A stretch of 7,447 nt of DNA from Comamonadaceae bacterium (GCA_947466165.1 CANIDW010000073.1:1-7447), one strand, 5' to 3'; shown: positions 1 to 7,008, numbered from the stretch's first letter. Notes: generated by a model not told the origin, from the sequence alone. Numbers and translations: made by a program.

Positions 1-171
1 CAGACCAGCTACGGCAACTACAGCGTCTTGTGGCAAATTGAACAAACCCGCCAACTCGGTCTGGACTATCTGTATTTGGGTTATTGGATCGCTCAAAGTC
101 CGAAAATGAAATACAAGTCCCGTTTTTCACCGCATGAGCTGCTCATCAATGGCCAGTGGCAATCACCTTAA
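1..171 (+). CDS. bpt: Arginyl-tRNA--protein transferase family (aspartate/glutamate leucyltransferase), C-terminal end only
   Basis: Frame 1 is open from the window edge to TAA at 169-171 and encodes the last 56 residues of a protein. The segment has the C-terminal signature of the bacterial Ate1/Bpt family: a G-N-Y-S-V-L-W run, then [10 protein letters not shown], then a K-M-x-Y-K stretch and a final F-x-P-x-E-L-L-x-x-G-x-W. Family members are cytosolic enzymes with a GNAT-like fold. They transfer an amino acid (leucine for Bpt) from aminoacyl-tRNA to the N-terminus of proteins, marking them for ClpS/ClpAP degradation (N-degron pathway). The N-terminal part lies outside the window, so the bacterial Bpt versus Ate subtype is inferred from lineage. 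The gene ends 54 bp before the IclR gene on the same strand. Confidence 0.87.
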   Translation, partial: QTSYGNYSVLWQIEQTRQLGLDYLYLGYWIAQSPKMKYKSRFSPHELLINGQWQSP

Positions 172-225
172 GCCTGCTGCCCCTGTTCGAATTTCATAAA
201 GTAAAATTGGGACAAAGCCCGATTC

Positions 226-1008
226 ATGAAAAAAACAGACCTCAGCACGCCCGCAACGCCCACCGTTCAAGTGATTGAGCGTATGTTCACCTTGCTCGAT
301 ATCCTGGCCTCACGTGAGGAAACCTTGTCGCTCAAGGAAATCAGCGAGAAATCCGGTTTACATCCCTCAACAGCGCACCGCATCCTCAATGACCTGGCCA
401 CTGGCCGCTTTGTTGAGCGGCCTGTCTCCGGCAGCTACCGGTTGGGCATGCGCTTGTTGGAGTTGGGCAACCTGGTCAAAGCGCGCCTGAGCGTGCGCGA
501 TGCCGCACTGGTGCCCATGCGCGAGTTACACAAACTCACGCAGCAGCCCGTCAACCTCAGCATGCGACAAGGCGACGAGATCGTCTACATAGAGCGCGCT
601 TACAGCGAACGATCGGGCATGCAAGTCGTACGTGCGATTGGCGGCCACGCCCCTTTGCACCTGACTTCGGTCGGCAAACTGTTTTTAGCCTTTGACGACA
701 CGCAGCGACTGCGCAGCTACTCCACCCGCACAGGCTTGCCGGGCCATACGCGCAACAGCATTACCCAACTTGTTTCCCTGGAGCGGGAACTCGCCAAGGT
801 GCGGCAGTACCGTATAGCGCGTGATAACGAAGAACTGGAGCTGGGTGTGCGCTGCATGGCAGCCGGAATTTACGACGATCAGAACAAGCTGGTGGCCGGC
901 TTGTCCATCTCAGCGCCAGCGGATCGGCTCGACGAGAGCTGGCTTCCTAAATTACAAGCGACAGCAGGGGCCATATCAGCGGCCATGGGCTACCGAAAAG
1001 AAGAATAA
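226..1008 (+). CDS. IclR-family transcriptional regulator
   Basis: A 260-residue protein of typical IclR length. Residues about 14-75 form the winged helix-turn-helix: the recognition segment is L-K-E-I-S-E-K-S-G-L-H-P-S-T-A-H-R-I-L, followed by the wing ending at S-Y-R-L-G. Residues about 85-255 form the GAF-like effector domain, with the family hallmarks G-H-A-P-L-H-L-T-S-V-G-K (140-151), D-N-E-E-L-E-L-G-V-R-C (200-210) and G-L-S-I-S-A-P (225-231). Such proteins are cytosolic dimers or tetramers that bind small carboxylic or aromatic effectors and repress or activate a neighbouring operon. No metabolic operon adjoins it here, so its effector and targets cannot be inferred. The start is the first ATG. 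Only a weak GGGA lies 14-17 bp upstream, so the start is less certain than the family assignment. It ends 4 bp from the convergent pbpG stop. Confidence 0.93.
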   Translation: MKKTDLSTPATPTVQVIERMFTLLDILASREETLSLKEISEKSGLHPSTAHRILNDLATGRFVERPVSGSYRLGMRLLELGNLVKARLSVRDAALVPMRELHKLTQQPVNLSMRQGDEIVYIERAYSERSGMQVVRAIGGHAPLHLTSVGKLFLAFDDTQRLRSYSTRTGLPGHTRNSITQLVSLERELAKVRQYRIARDNEELELGVRCMAAGIYDDQNKLVAGLSISAPADRLDESWLPKLQATAGAISAAMGYRKEE

Positions 1009-1012
1009 ACCT

Positions 1013-2071
1013 TCAGCCGCCTATCAGCTGCAGGGCTTGTGTGTCGCTTATCTTTCGAACCAGCAGCGGGCCAGACTCAACCCAGCGACGCACCCGCTCA
1101 GCATCACCCAGGCGGCTTAACTTGCCCGCAGAGTCAAGAAACACCATGATCAGCTTGCGCCCGGCGATACGGGTCTGCATCACCAGGCATTGGCCGGCTT
1201 CGGAGATATAGCCGGTTTTTTGCAGCCCGATATCCCAATCGGGGTTTTTCACCAGCCGGTTGGTGTTGTTGTACTGTAAGGTCTTGCGACCCACCTCAAC
1301 GCTGTAACCGGTGGAGGTGGAGAGCTCGCGCAAAGTGGCGTCGCCGTGAGCGGCAATCACGAGAGTTGCCAGGTCTTGCGCGCTGGACTGGTTTTGGCTT
1401 GACAAGCCGGTCGGCTCCACATAACGCGTGTCATTCATGCCCAAGAGACGGGCCATGCTGTTCATCTGCCCGACAAACACATCCAGTCCACCCGGGTAGG
1501 TCCGGCCCAGGGCATGTGCTGCACGGTTTTCGCTGGCCATCAAGGCCAGGTGCAGCAACTCGCCGCGGGTCAGCGTCGTGCCTACGCGCAAGCGCGATGA
1601 GCTGCCTTTTTCGGTATCGACATCGTCCTGGGTGACGGTGATGATTTCATCCATGGGAAGCTTTGCCGCGCTGATGATCACACCCGTCATGAGCTTGGTG
1701 ATCGACGCAATCGGCAACACTGCGTTTTCGTTTTTGCTCAGCAAAACTTCCCGCGTGTCTTGATCTATGACCAGGGCAACGCTGGACTTCAGGGACAAAG
1801 GATCAAAGACACTTTGCAAGCCGGCGATATGACCAAAAGACAGCTTTTCGGGAACGGCTTTGCGCGCCGATACTTGCTTGATTTTTCGCGCTTTAGCGAC
1901 CTTCTGGCTGGGGGCGGCATGCTTAACGGCCTTGGTGACGCGGTTCTTGGGCTGTTTGTCATTTTTCTGGTCGGCAGCGGCACTGTAAGCCGGAAGTGCC
2001 AGCACCAAGCCTAGACAGCAGACACTCAAGCATCTGGACAAAAGCGCAAAACTCGTTTTAAAAATGGGCAT
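1013..2071 (-). CDS. pbpG: D-alanyl-D-alanine endopeptidase (PBP7-like, peptidase S11)
   Basis: A 352-residue low-molecular-mass penicillin-binding protein. All three active-site motifs of the serine acyl-transferase fold are present: S123-I-T-K126, S180-E-N182 and K285-T-G287. The family cleaves D-Ala-containing cross-links or stem peptides in peptidoglycan in the periplasm. Residues 1-32 form a signal peptide with a hydrophobic core around 15-28 and an Ala-rich cleavage region near 29-33. Residues about 35-75 are an unusually Lys/Arg/Ala-rich linker before the catalytic domain, probably disordered. There is no clear C-terminal amphipathic membrane anchor of the DacA type, which favours PbpG over DacA/DacC. 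The ATG has a GGAAG sequence 5 bp upstream. It lies 123 bp downstream of leuA on the same strand, probably with its own promoter. It converges on the IclR gene with a 4-bp gap. Confidence 0.9.
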   Translation of the reverse strand: MPIFKTSFALLSRCLSVCCLGLVLALPAYSAAADQKNDKQPKNRVTKAVKHAAPSQKVAKARKIKQVSARKAVPEKLSFGHIAGLQSVFDPLSLKSSVALVIDQDTREVLLSKNENAVLPIASITKLMTGVIISAAKLPMDEIITVTQDDVDTEKGSSSRLRVGTTLTRGELLHLALMASENRAAHALGRTYPGGLDVFVGQMNSMARLLGMNDTRYVEPTGLSSQNQSSAQDLATLVIAAHGDATLRELSTSTGYSVEVGRKTLQYNNTNRLVKNPDWDIGLQKTGYISEAGQCLVMQTRIAGRKLIMVFLDSAGKLSRLGDAERVRRWVESGPLLVRKISDTQALQLIGG

Positions 2072-2102
2072 TCGGCTTCCGGGTGGGTCACAGGAACAAA
2101 GA

Positions 2103-2161
2103 CTCGCAAGTCCGAAGTGTATACAAATATAAAAAACTATGCAATATCAAAAACTTGCGAG
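2103..2161 (-). promoter_or_regulatory. Putative control region of pbpG: spaced inverted repeat around a TGTATACA palindrome
   Basis: The 123-bp leuA-pbpG gap is strikingly AT-rich in the middle. It contains perfect 9-bp arms CTCGCAAGT (2103-2111) and ACTTGCGAG (2153-2161), whose centres are 50 bp apart. Between them lies the 8-bp palindrome TGTATACA (2118-2125). Read on the - strand, TTGATA and TTGCAT are possible -35 elements and TATACA a possible -10. Their spacing (15 or 21 bp) is not ideal, so no promoter is firmly assigned. The AT-rich core and flanking arms fit a regulated promoter for pbpG. TGTATACA resembles operators of the GntR/FadR class, which is only a resemblance. Confidence 0.4.
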
Positions 2162-2178
2162 ACTTTATTCATGTAAAC

Positions 2179-2193
2179 CAGCCCATCCGGCTG
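2179..2193 (-). terminator. Weak hairpin just after the leuA stop codon
   Basis: On the - strand, one base past the leuA TAA, CAGCC and GGCTG can pair as a 5-bp stem around a 5-nt loop. The following sequence is only modestly U-rich (GTTTACATG), so this is at best a weak intrinsic terminator. Transcription from leuA may continue into pbpG. Confidence 0.25.
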
Positions 2194-2194
2194 A

Positions 2195-3733
2195 TTAGCC
2201 CTGGGCCGGTACCCGGTCGGCCTTGCTGTGCAACTTGCTTAATGCGCTCAGGTAAGCCTTGGCTGAGGCCACGATGATGTCGGGGTCTGCTCCAACACCA
2301 TTGACAATGCGGCCGCTGTTTTGCAGACGGACCGTGACTTCACCCTGGCTCTCGGTGGAGCCGCTGATCGCATTGACCGAGTAAAGCACCATCTCAGCCC
2401 CGCTTTTGACGTGGTTTTCGATGGCTTTGAGCGAGGCGTCGACCGGGCCGTTGCCGTCCGAGCTGCCTTTGACTTCCTTGCCATTGACAGTGAAGACCAC
2501 GCTGGCCTGAGGCCGTTCGCCGGTCTCGCTGTGCTGCGACAGGGAAACAAAACCGTATTGCTCGCGCTCCTGCAACACGCTCTCGTCACTCACCAGCGCC
2601 AGGATGTCTTCGTCAAAAATCTCACTTTTGCGGTCAGCCAGTTCCTTGAACTTGGCAAAAGCAGCGTTGATGTCGGTCTCGCTTTCCATCTGCACGCCCA
2701 GGTCCAGCAGGCGCTGCTTGAAGGCGTTGCGGCCACTGAGTTTGCCCAGCACCATTTTGCTGGCGCTCCAGCCCACGTCCTCGGCACGCATGATTTCGTA
2801 GGTTTCGCGGGCCTTGAGCATGCCGTCCTGGTGAATGCCGGAGGCATGGGCAAATGCATTGGCACCGACTACTGCCTTGTTGGGCTGGACCACAAAGCCG
2901 GTGGTCTGGCTAACCATGCGGCTGGCTGCCACGATGTGCAGCGGGTCGATGTTCATGTCCAGGTCAAAGTAATCGCGGCGCGTTTTCACGGCCATGACGA
3001 TCTCTTCGAGCGAGCAATTGCCGGCACGCTCGCCCAGGCCGTTGATAGTGCACTCCACCTGACGGGCACCGCCGATCTTCACGCCGGCCAGTGAGTTGGC
3101 CACGGCCATGCCCAGGTCGTTGTGGCAATGGACCGACCAGATCGCCTTGTCACTGTTGGGCACGCGCTCACGCAGGGTCTTGATGAAGTTCCCGTAGAGC
3201 TCGGGTACGGCGTAACCGACAGTGTCCGGCACGTTGATGGTGGTGGCGCCCTCTTTGATCACCGCCTCGAGAACGCGACACAGGTAGTCGACATCGCTGC
3301 GGTAACCGTCTTCGGGGCTGAACTCAACATCCCCCACCAGGTTGCGGGCAAAACGCACAGACAGCTTGGCTTGCTCGAGCACTTGCTCGGGCGTCATGCG
3401 AAGTTTTTTCTCCATGTGCAAGGCACTGGTGGCAATGAAGGTGTGAATACGAGGCGAGCGAGCGCCCTTGAGCGCTTCGGCAGCACGTGAGATATCGCGG
3501 TCATTGGCACGGGACAGCGAGCAAATTGTCGAATCCTTGATGGCATTGGCAATCGCCTGCACCGCCTCAAAGTCGCCGTTGGAACTGGCCGCAAAGCCGG
3601 CTTCGATCACGTCCACCTTGAGGCGCTCCAGCTGGCGCGCAATACGCAGTTTTTCATCGCGCGTCATGGAGGCCCCGGGCGACTGCTCGCCATCGCGCAA
3701 GGTGGTGTCGAAAATGATCAATTTATCGGTCAT
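2195..3733 (-). CDS. leuA: 2-isopropylmalate synthase
   Basis: A 512-residue enzyme, the usual length of the long bacterial LeuA form. It condenses 2-ketoisovalerate with acetyl-CoA to give 2-isopropylmalate, the first committed step of leucine synthesis in the cytosol. The HMGL-like TIM barrel spans about residues 4-275. It carries the substrate/metal motif L-R-D-G-E-Q-S-P-G (12-20), the metal ligands H202 and H204 in H-C-H-N-D, and N-G-L-G-E-R-A-G-N (231-239). The linker contains the catalytic H-A-S-G-I-H-Q-D-G stretch (297-304 region). Residues about 390-505 form the LeuA dimer/allosteric domain that binds leucine, including D-G-N-G-P-V-D-A and G-V-G-A-D-P-D. The start is ATG at 3733 and not the ATG 21 bp upstream, because AGAGGA sits 6 bp before it and the protein then begins M-T-D-K-L-I-I-F-D as in the family. 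It is preceded by a leucine attenuator. leuCDB are not in this window. Confidence 0.97.
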   Translation of the reverse strand: MTDKLIIFDTTLRDGEQSPGASMTRDEKLRIARQLERLKVDVIEAGFAASSNGDFEAVQAIANAIKDSTICSLSRANDRDISRAAEALKGARSPRIHTFIATSALHMEKKLRMTPEQVLEQAKLSVRFARNLVGDVEFSPEDGYRSDVDYLCRVLEAVIKEGATTINVPDTVGYAVPELYGNFIKTLRERVPNSDKAIWSVHCHNDLGMAVANSLAGVKIGGARQVECTINGLGERAGNCSLEEIVMAVKTRRDYFDLDMNIDPLHIVAASRMVSQTTGFVVQPNKAVVGANAFAHASGIHQDGMLKARETYEIMRAEDVGWSASKMVLGKLSGRNAFKQRLLDLGVQMESETDINAAFAKFKELADRKSEIFDEDILALVSDESVLQEREQYGFVSLSQHSETGERPQASVVFTVNGKEVKGSSDGNGPVDASLKAIENHVKSGAEMVLYSVNAISGSTESQGEVTVRLQNSGRIVNGVGADPDIIVASAKAYLSALSKLHSKADRVPAQG

Positions 3734-3739
3734 AGCATG

Positions 3740-3745
3740 TCCTCT
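3740..3745 (-). promoter_or_regulatory. Ribosome binding site that fixes the leuA start
   Basis: AGAGGA on the - strand lies 6 nt before the ATG at 3733. The upstream in-frame ATG at 3754 lies 5' of this site and has no Shine-Dalgarno sequence of its own, so the shorter 512-residue LeuA is preferred. Confidence 0.8.
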
Positions 3746-3776
3746 GGGAAACAAAAATACAAAATTAGCTGGCTGG

Positions 3777-3796
3777 AGCCTCGGGGTGTTGAGGCT
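3777..3796 (-). promoter_or_regulatory. Hairpin in the leuA 5' UTR
   Basis: Perfect 6-bp arms AGCCTC (3777-3782) and GAGGCT (3791-3796) with an 8-nt loop lie about 30 nt upstream of the leuA ribosome binding site on the transcript. There is no immediate U-tract, so it is not a canonical terminator. A stabilising or translational role is possible but unproven. Confidence 0.3.
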
Positions 3797-4001
3797 GGGT
3801 CAAACCGTCATGGTAGCGCCGGATGAGACAGGCTGGCCCTGCCCGCTCTGGCTGCGCAGCAAACCCGAATAATGGCTTGACGCGAGGCTGTCAGCACCGT
3901 AACGCGCCCGCGGCCAGTGCTCAATTGAGGGGGTAAAGCTTTGTATATGCTCGAAGGGTTTATCAACATTGGGTTTTCGCAAGGGTAAAAATCAAACGGC
4001 C

Positions 4002-4039
4002 AATAAAAAACGGCCCGATGCTGTTGCAAACGGGCCGTT
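4002..4039 (-). terminator. Leucine attenuator: intrinsic terminator upstream of leuA
   Basis: On the - strand, AACGGCCCG (4039-4031) pairs perfectly with CGGGCCGTT (4017-4009). A 13-nt loop separates them and can itself form a TGC/GCA pair around AACA. The 3' arm runs straight into a U-rich tract (TTTTTTATT). The hairpin follows the stop codon of the leucine leader peptide by about 20 nt and precedes leuA. It is therefore positioned to end transcription early when leucyl-tRNA is plentiful. The 7-base GGCCGTT of the 3' arm recurs 14 nt further on (complement at 3995-4001), again followed by a T-rich stretch, giving a possible alternative 3' arm. Confidence 0.85.
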
Positions 4040-4043
4040 GATG

Positions 4044-4104
4044 GTTGACGCGTGCGCGCTACCGTCTCCGCCCCGAGGGAGGTAGCAGTAGTAACAGTGT
4101 CAAC
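4044..4104 (-). promoter_or_regulatory. Leader RNA pause hairpin (1:2 structure) overlapping the Leu codons
   Basis: On the - strand, GCTACC (4086-4081), within the last leader Leu codons, pairs with GGTAGC (4063-4058), which spans the leader stop codon. The stem is extended by TCC/GGA across a 3-nt bulge. An outer 6-bp pairing, GTTGAC (4104-4099) with GTCAAC (4049-4044), encloses it. A ribosome held on the Leu codons would disrupt this fold. The candidate antiterminator pairing is CGGGGCG (4075-4069) with CGGCCCG (4037-4031), six Watson-Crick pairs with one G-G mismatch. It is less clear than the other two structures. Confidence 0.6.
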
Positions 4105-4112
4105 AAGTTCAT
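4059..4112 (-). CDS. leuL: Leucine operon leader peptide (17 residues)
   Basis: A very short ORF reads MNLLTLLLLLPPSGRRR followed by TAG. Seven of its 17 residues are leucine, five of them consecutive, encoded TTG TTG ... CTG TTA CTA CTG CTA. Together with the adjacent hairpins and the leuA gene downstream, this identifies it as the sensor of leucyl-tRNA charging. When charged tRNA-Leu is scarce, the ribosome stalls on the Leu run and the terminator does not form. When it is abundant, transcription stops before leuA. The use of TTA and CTA, uncommon for this kind of GC content, should sharpen the response. No Shine-Dalgarno sequence precedes the ATG. A -10-like GATACA (4127-4122) ends only 9 nt before it, so a nearly leaderless mRNA is possible. 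It starts 35 nt after the pssA stop codon. The symbol leuL is used by function; sequence homology to enterobacterial LeuL is not implied. Confidence 0.85.
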   Translation of the reverse strand: MNLLTLLLLLPPSGRRR

Positions 4113-4147
4113 GAGAGGCAATGTATCACAAAAATTTCCCCATGAGC

Positions 4148-4960
4148 TCATTTGTGGAGGTCGCGCTCTTCGGGTTCATCCGTGGATGTGGAAATCACGC
4201 TGGTCTGCAAACCTTTGGCTTTGCGCCAGCCATACAAAGCGTAGCCGGAACAACCATACAAAACAAACAAGCCGAACATCACGGTTGGCGGGTCAATATT
4301 GATGACGGCGATACCCAGTGCGATCAGTACAATAACCGCAAAAGGCACGCTGCGCTTGAAGCTGACGTCTTTGAAGCTGTAAAAAGGCACGTTGGTGACC
4401 ATGGTCAGGCCGGCATACAGCGTCAGAGCAAACATGTACCAGCGCACTTCATAACCCTTGACACCGGCATCTGCCATCAACCAGATGAAACCGGCGACCA
4501 GAGCAGCCGCAGCCGGTGAAGGCAGACCCTGAAAGTAGCTCTTGTCCACCACACCCGTGTTAACGTTAAAGCGTGCCAGGCGCAGCGCCGCACAAGCGCA
4601 ATAAACAAAAGCGGCAATCCAGCCCCAGCGCCCTAAGCTGGTGAGACCCCACACATAAGCGATCAAGGCAGGTGCTGCACCAAAAGACACCATGTCGGAC
4701 AAAGAGTCCATTTGCTCGCCGAAAGCGCTTTGGGTGTTGGTCATGCGCGCAACGCGGCCGTCCAGACTGTCCAGCACCATGGCACAAAAAACACCGATCG
4801 CAGCCTGGTCAAAGTGGCCGTTCATGGCCATCACGATGGCATAAAAACCACCAAAAAGAGCTGCCAGCGTGAACAAGTTCGGCAACACATAAAGACCCTT
4901 GCCGGGCTTTCGCAGGGCCACTTCTGCAGGAACCTGATCAGGCCTGTCAAGCTTACTCAT
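4148..4960 (-). CDS. pssA: CDP-diacylglycerol--serine O-phosphatidyltransferase
   Basis: A 270-residue integral membrane protein of the CDP-alcohol phosphatidyltransferase family. It makes phosphatidylserine from CDP-diacylglycerol and serine at the inner membrane, the precursor of phosphatidylethanolamine. The full catalytic signature is present as D64-x2-D67-G68-x2-A71-R72-x8-G81-x3-D85-x3-D89. Hydrophobic segments around residues 25-47, 53-66, 92-108, 111-127, 146-164, 174-193, 205-222 and 226-244 fit the multi-pass fold. This is the membrane type II enzyme, unlike the peripheral phospholipase-D-like PssA of E. coli. A GGAG sequence 8 nt before the ATG supports the start. The charged C-terminal tail (about 247-270) is probably cytosolic. 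It lies between the ilvC terminator and the leuA attenuator, so it is probably transcribed from a promoter in 4961-5127, although I could not place a good one. Confidence 0.95.
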   Translation of the reverse strand: MSKLDRPDQVPAEVALRKPGKGLYVLPNLFTLAALFGGFYAIVMAMNGHFDQAAIGVFCAMVLDSLDGRVARMTNTQSAFGEQMDSLSDMVSFGAAPALIAYVWGLTSLGRWGWIAAFVYCACAALRLARFNVNTGVVDKSYFQGLPSPAAAALVAGFIWLMADAGVKGYEVRWYMFALTLYAGLTMVTNVPFYSFKDVSFKRSVPFAVIVLIALGIAVINIDPPTVMFGLFVLYGCSGYALYGWRKAKGLQTSVISTSTDEPEERDLHK

Positions 4961-5127
4961 GGGACACGCTCCAGGCAGGATTGACCGCCAGTTCGCCTGC
5001 TGCTGTCTGGGCGCTAGGCACCCTAGGCAAGGCCGTATTTAGAAGGCGGAGACAATTTTTGATCATGCGCCAAGGATAACAAAGGAAAACCCCGCGCACT
5101 GATGACTGCTTGGCATGGGAATTTTCG

Positions 5128-5155
5128 AAAAAAAACCGCGCAATGGCTTGCGCGG
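5128..5155 (-). terminator. Strong intrinsic terminator downstream of ilvC
   Basis: On the - strand, CCGCGCAA pairs perfectly with TTGCGCGG (8 bp, 4-nt loop) and is followed immediately by eight T residues. This canonical Rho-independent terminator should end ilvBHC transcription before pssA. Confidence 0.92.
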
Positions 5156-5170
5156 CCGTGTTGACACCAA

Positions 5171-5190
5171 GGCGGGCCGCCGGGCCCGCC
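5171..5190 (-). promoter_or_regulatory. GC-rich hairpin immediately after the ilvC stop codon
   Basis: GGCGGGCC and GGCCCGCC form a perfect 8-bp, all G/C stem with a 4-nt loop, starting 6 nt past the ilvC stop codon. It has no U-tract but lies 15 nt upstream of the true terminator hairpin. The two form a tandem array that may protect the ilvC 3' end or help pause RNA polymerase. Confidence 0.6.
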
Positions 5191-5195
5191 AGGCA

Positions 5196-6313
<1,118 letters not shown>

Positions 6314-6340
6314 AAAACGCGCGCGCGGATTGTTGAAATA

Positions 6341-6832
6341 TCAAACCCGCAGGATTCTCTCACCCCGGCCAATGCCGCTGGAGCCGGTACGTACAGTTTC
6401 GAGAATCGCCGTGCGGTCAATCGCCTCCAGGAAAGCGTCGTTCTTGGTCTGGTCACCGGTCAGCTCGATGGTGTAACTTTTTTCGGTGACATCGATGATG
6501 CGGCCACGGAAGATGTCCGCCATGCGCTTCATCTCTTCGCGCTCCTTGCCGACCGCACGCACCTTCACCATCATCAGCTCGCGCTCGGTGTAAGCGCCTT
6601 CGGTCAGATCCACGACCTTGACCACTTCAATCAGCCTGTTCAGGTGTTTGGTGATTTGCTCGATGACATCGTCCGAACCGGTTGTCTGTATGGTCATGCG
6701 CGAGAGACTCGGGTCTTCTGTCGGGGCCACGGTCAGGCTCTCGATGTTGTAACCACGGGCAGAAAAAAGACCGACCACGCGTGACAAGGCACCGGGTTCG
6801 TTTTCGAGCAAGACCGCAATGATGTGTTTCAT
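6341..6832 (-). CDS. ilvH: Acetolactate synthase small (regulatory) subunit
   Basis: A 163-residue protein, the same length as E. coli IlvH. It stimulates the catalytic subunit and makes it sensitive to feedback inhibition by branched-chain amino acids. Residues about 2-77 form the ACT domain with N11-E-P-G14-A-L-S-R and G27-Y-N29-I-E-S-L-T-V. N11, G14 and N29 belong to the region where valine binds in the E. coli protein, and all are kept, so valine sensitivity is expected. Residues about 85-160 form the second domain with I-F-R-G-R-I-I-D-V-T. A GAGG sequence 11 nt upstream of the ATG is a rather distant ribosome binding site. It lies 176 bp after ilvB and 128 bp before ilvC on the same strand. 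Some annotations use the symbol ilvN for this gene. Confidence 0.96.
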   Translation of the reverse strand: MKHIIAVLLENEPGALSRVVGLFSARGYNIESLTVAPTEDPSLSRMTIQTTGSDDVIEQITKHLNRLIEVVKVVDLTEGAYTERELMMVKVRAVGKEREEMKRMADIFRGRIIDVTEKSYTIELTGDQTKNDAFLEAIDRTAILETVRTGSSGIGRGERILRV

Positions 6833-6864
6833 ATTAAAGGATTCCTCTTTTCGCTACCCTCCCC

Positions 6865-6882
6865 TGCGCACGGTAATGCGCA
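6865..6882 (-). repeat. TGCGCA inverted pair in the ilvB-ilvH spacer
   Basis: Two copies of the palindrome TGCGCA (6865-6870 and 6877-6882) are separated by 6 bp and can form a 6-bp stem, about 30 nt upstream of ilvH. The rest of the 176-bp spacer has a small AGCC-GCAA-GGCT tetraloop hairpin directly after the ilvB stop codon (7008-6997) but no clear terminator or promoter. Confidence 0.4.
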
Positions 6883-7008
6883 AGCTTGGCAGGCAATAGA
6901 TTCGTCAAAAAGTCAGGTCAGGCCGCGCGGAACAAGCCGCCACCAACAAGACCCGGTGATGAACAGGCGCGGCGCCGGGCCCCGCCTTGTCCGGATCAGC
7001 CTTGCGGC

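Larger units (their letters stand above)
3734..4001 (-). other. Long untranslated stretch between the attenuator and leuA
   Basis: About 268 nt separate the attenuator terminator from the leuA start. I find no convincing gene here. A 60-codon open frame beginning with TTG (3982-3800) has no ribosome binding site and no recognisable motif. The stretch contains a 6-bp hairpin (AGCCTC/GAGGCT, 3777-3796) close to the leuA ribosome binding site, and two perfect 10-bp palindromes, GCTGCGCAGC (3851-3860) and CTCAATTGAG (3920-3929). No sigma-70 promoter with good spacing is visible. Its role is unknown. It may be just a long 5' UTR. Confidence 0.5.

Noticed and set aside
202..207. TAAAAT as a -10 box for the IclR gene
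   Set aside because: No -35-like hexamer lies 16-18 bp upstream (the bases there are GCCCCT), so no promoter is called.
2321..3094. A 257-codon open frame on the + strand
   Set aside because: Antisense shadow of leuA with the same composition bias. leuA is certain on the other strand.
3734..3754. Upstream in-frame ATG giving a 519-residue LeuA
   Set aside because: The AGAGGA site lies inside that extension and directly serves the ATG at 3733, where family homology begins.
3800..3982. A 60-codon open frame on the - strand upstream of leuA
   Set aside because: It starts with TTG, has no ribosome binding site and no recognisable motif. It was considered as a second leader peptide but lacks a Leu run.
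4121..4519. A 132-codon open frame on the + strand over the end of pssA
   Set aside because: Antisense of pssA, whose CDP-alcohol transferase motif and membrane segments are clear.
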